Assembly: GCA_016795255.1 (NCBI GenBank)
Contig: JAEUIB010000008.1
Span: forward strand, 1-13,867
Reading direction: 5' to 3'
DNA: 13,867 nucleotides
Source: Planctomycetota bacterium
GTDB lineage: Bacteria > Planctomycetota > B15-G4 > JADJEK01
The notes below the pieces were generated by a model. That model made no database searches, had not been told where the DNA came from, and saw nothing but the letters and a program-made list of their open reading frames with translations. Below are positions 11,846 to 13,867 of this stretch, piece by piece; positions within the stretch are counted from its first letter, which is position 1; every line of letters starts with the position of its first letter. A program made the position numbers and the translations under genes.

Positions 11846-13867
11846 GGCGCCCTCCGCTTCGCCGCGAGTCGGAACCCGATCGAGCCGGCCGCTTGTTCGG
11901 GACTCATGCCCGAACGAACCGACGCGCGACCGGTATCGAGGGTGTTGTGCGTCCATGATCCGCCGCGGTACTCCGCGTGGAGCTCGATGTTCGTCTGCGA
12001 CAGCACGCCGCCGATCCACTCGCTCTGCGAGCCCGCGAGGTCGAACGCTCCGTACACCGACTCGTCGATCGGGAACGACATCACGGGTTCGGGTTGCGTG
12101 TCGTACGGCGTGTCCGCGCGAATCGGCCGCGACATCAGGAACTTCCCGAACGCCGGATCGAAGCGATTCCCGAACGGGTAGATCCGGGCGTCGACTCCGC
12201 GCGCCGCCTTCTCCCACTCGTACGGCATCGGCAACGCGTAGGCCACGGCCTCGCCGTCCCGCTCCGCTCGTTCGTTGCGCCAGCGCACGTAGGCCTCCGC
12301 GTCCTGCTGCGAAACCCCGATCACCGGCCAGTCCAGCCACAGTTGCGGCAACAAGAGTCTGCCGTCGGGAGATCGCGGCAGATACCCGCCCTCCGCGACG
12401 TTCTCGGGCCGCCGCGGCAGCCGGATCAGCGTGCGCGAGCGTTGCACCTCGTCGCGCGTCACGGGATCGTTCAGGAACTCGAAGTACTCGCGGAACGTGA
12501 CCTCGCGCTCCTGGACGAACACGTCGTCGACGAACTGCGACGAGCGTTCGTCCGACGACATCGAGTTCTCGTCGTCCCCGACCGCGACGTCCCCCGCCAC
12601 GACGCGCACGAAGCCATCGGGCGTCGTGCCGACCGGGAACAGGGTCGGCTCGAGCACGCGCGTCGCGCCACGCGCGAGCTCGAACGGCACGCGCAGATCC
12701 TCGTGCCCATCGGCACGCAACACGAGCACGTAGGAGCCCGGAGCGAGCCCGTCCTTGCGAAGCGGCGTCGCACCGAGCGAACTCCGCGGGCTTCGCACCA
12801 AGGGCGCCGCCGTGAAGCGCACCGCGAGTCCGGCAGGAAGCTCGACGTCGCGGGCCGTGCCCTCGTCGACGACGCGGGCGACGACACCGCCCCGCTCGCA
12901 GATTCCGCGCGCATCGACGACCGCGACCGGCGGCCCTTCGTCGAACGTGCGCGTCACGTCGTAGGTCTTGCCGTCGCGCTCGAACGTGTAGACGACGCGT
13001 TCCTTCGGAGCGCCGTCGCGCGTGCGTTGCGTTTCCGCGAGCACGTCGAACTCGAAGCGTGAAAGCACGCGCTCGCCGTCGATGCGCATCAGGACGTCGT
13101 GCCGGCGCACTTCGCCGGCATCGTCGGCCGCGAACATCACGCCGATCACCGGTCGCCCGAGGACGTGCGTGATCAGCGCGCCGGTCGCGACGTCGCCCGC
13201 GCCGCGCGCGACGCGCAGGACGGTCGCGCCGGGTGGAACTAGCGGCGCGTCGTCCCCGACCGGTACGGGTACGAGGCGTGGATCGCCGCCCGACTCACGG
13301 TGCGCGAGTTCCTCGAAGCGGAACAGCCACGCACGCGCAGCGACCGGTGACGTGTTCAGCTCGAGCACACCGAGTCCGGCGAGCTCTCCGTCGAACCGCC
13401 GCTCGACGTCGTGCCGCTGCACGAGGTCGGCGAACGACGCGGCGCGCAGCGCGTCGGCGCGAGCTTCCGCGTCGCGCCACGCATCCATGAACAGATCCGC
13501 GCGTGCGCGACGCACGTCGTCGGCATCGGCTCCCAGTCGCTCCGCCTGTTCGAGCGCCCCGATCGCGCCGAAGAACGCTCGGTCCCGATCCTGCACGAGC
13601 GCATCGCGCCGCGCCTCGAGTTCGCGCAGCTCGCGCTTGTGCACCGGCGGCAGGTAGTGCTTCTGGAACACGGATCGCAGCGGATGCAGCTCTTCGGTCG
13701 CCGCCCGTTCGCGCGCGCCGGCATCGCGATGTGCGGCGATCCTCGATCGAGCGTCCGCCAGCGCCGCGTCGGCTTCCACGCGCCTCTGGTGCGACGCGTA
13801 CCACGGAGCCGCGACGACGAGCACGACCGCGGCGACGACGGCCATCGCGAGCAACGGCCGACGACGG
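11842..13867 (-). CDS. Probable Ser/Thr kinase C-terminal part: TM helix, PDZ-like, PEGA-like and non-catalytic FGE (SUMF1-like) domains; 5' end outside window
   Basis: 674 codons are visible and the frame is open to the window edge. Numbering from codon 13854: a transmembrane helix at ~1-19 preceded by RRRP, a charged helical region (~24-155), a PDZ-like segment around 215-305 (GALITHVLGRPVIGVMFAADDAGE...HDVLMRIDG), a PEGA-like module at ~350-405 (LGATPLRKDGLAPGSYVLVLRADGHEDL), and an FGE/SUMF1-like domain from ~412 to the end. The last shows FVQEREVTFREYFEFLND, YEWEKAARGVDARIYPFGN, FDLAGSQSEWIGG, and YRGGSW at 629-634 followed by a final GFRLA. Active FGEs need a cysteine pair after the RGGSW motif; here none exists, and the only cysteine visible is at 319. 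The domain is therefore probably a ligand or scaffold module. A kinase domain would lie before the TM helix, as in many planctomycete receptors, but is not in view. The following sigma gene overlaps by 4 bases. Confidence 0.75.
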   Translation of the reverse strand, partial: RRRPLLAMAVVAAVVLVVAAPWYASHQRRVEADAALADARSRIAAHRDAGARERAATEELHPLRSVFQKHYLPPVHKRELRELEARRDALVQDRDRAFFGAIGALEQAERLGADADDVRRARADLFMDAWRDAEARADALRAASFADLVQRHDVERRFDGELAGLGVLELNTSPVAARAWLFRFEELAHRESGGDPRLVPVPVGDDAPLVPPGATVLRVARGAGDVATGALITHVLGRPVIGVMFAADDAGEVRRHDVLMRIDGERVLSRFEFDVLAETQRTRDGAPKERVVYTFERDGKTYDVTRTFDEGPPVAVVDARGICERGGVVARVVDEGTARDVELPAGLAVRFTAAPLVRSPRSSLGATPLRKDGLAPGSYVLVLRADGHEDLRVPFELARGATRVLEPTLFPVGTTPDGFVRVVAGDVAVGDDENSMSSDERSSQFVDDVFVQEREVTFREYFEFLNDPVTRDEVQRSRTLIRLPRRPENVAEGGYLPRSPDGRLLLPQLWLDWPVIGVSQQDAEAYVRWRNERAERDGEAVAYALPMPYEWEKAARGVDARIYPFGNRFDPAFGKFLMSRPIRADTPYDTQPEPVMSFPIDESVYGAFDLAGSQSEWIGGVLSQTNIELHAEYRGGSWTHNTLDTGRASVRSGMSPEQAAGSIGFRLAAKRRAP
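11851..11855 (-). promoter_or_regulatory. Shine-Dalgarno site (GGAGG) of the sigma factor, inside the upstream gene
   Basis: CCTCC on the plus strand gives GGAGG on the minus strand, 5 bases before the ATG at 11845. It lies within the last codons of the kinase-like gene. It fixes the sigma start even though its frame stays open far upstream, to 12340. Confidence 0.75.

Noticed and set aside
11846..12340. Upstream extension of the sigma factor frame to 12340
   Set aside because: It lies inside the FGE domain coding sequence in another frame. The ATGA overlap and GGAGG at 11851-11855 fix the start at 11845.
11842..12620. Active formylglycine-generating enzyme
   Set aside because: No cysteine occurs in the FGE-like domain, so the known copper/cysteine chemistry is not possible.
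1..13867. tRNA, rRNA or CRISPR array
   Set aside because: No cloverleaf-like, rRNA-like or regularly spaced repeat sequence was seen on reading the window. Short structured RNAs could be missed without a covariance-model scan.

Overview
The window is a high-GC bacterial chromosome segment that most likely comes from a planctomycete (Planctomycetota, possibly a Poly30/Rohdeia-type lineage). That placement is an inference. It rests on a GH29 fucosidase, a sigma factor fused through a membrane helix to a long extracytoplasmic stalk, a probable Ser/Thr-kinase-type protein carrying a formylglycine-generating-enzyme (FGE) domain and coupled to an ECF sigma factor, and secreted beta-helix and beta-propeller proteins that share a C-terminal domain. 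No rRNA, tRNA or CRISPR array was seen.

Layout. Positions 1-594 (+) hold the C-terminal end of an alpha-L-fucosidase. Positions 674-3625 (+) encode a 983-residue sigma-70-like protein fused to a transmembrane helix and several carboxypeptidase-regulatory-like domains. Convergent to it, 3681-4139 (-) is a small unrecognised protein. After a roughly 350-base non-coding gap comes a secreted right-handed beta-helix protein at 4492-5775 (-). A divergent intergenic region built around GTCCCC/GGGGAC palindromes separates it from a nitroreductase-fold gene at 5932-6600 (+). That gene carries the substrate-binding residues of iodotyrosine deiodinase. Positions 6609-11039 (-) hold a two-gene operon: first a galactose/glyoxal-oxidase-type copper radical oxidase, then an SBBP-repeat beta-propeller protein. 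Positions 11270-13867 (-) hold a second operon: the C-terminal part of a probable kinase with a pseudo-FGE domain, followed by an ECF sigma factor with a 4-base ATGA overlap.

The most notable structure is an 85-base direct repeat with 3 mismatches. The last 85 bases or so of the deiodinase-like gene (6509-6593) recur at 11178-11262 as a headless fragment. The 4.6 kb between the copies holds exactly the oxidase/propeller operon and is visibly less GC-rich than its flanks. A short imperfect inverted repeat sits just inside both copies. This looks like a footprint of insertion at the 3' end of the deiodinase gene, although no integrase or transposase is present.

Two sigma factors with unusual signalling connections lie in 14 kb: one is apparently tethered to the membrane by its own polypeptide, the other is translationally coupled to a probable kinase. 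The other genes encode mostly exported proteins for glycan handling or extracellular redox chemistry. A 5 x 5-base tandem repeat in the signal-peptide region of the oxidase could make that operon phase-variable.
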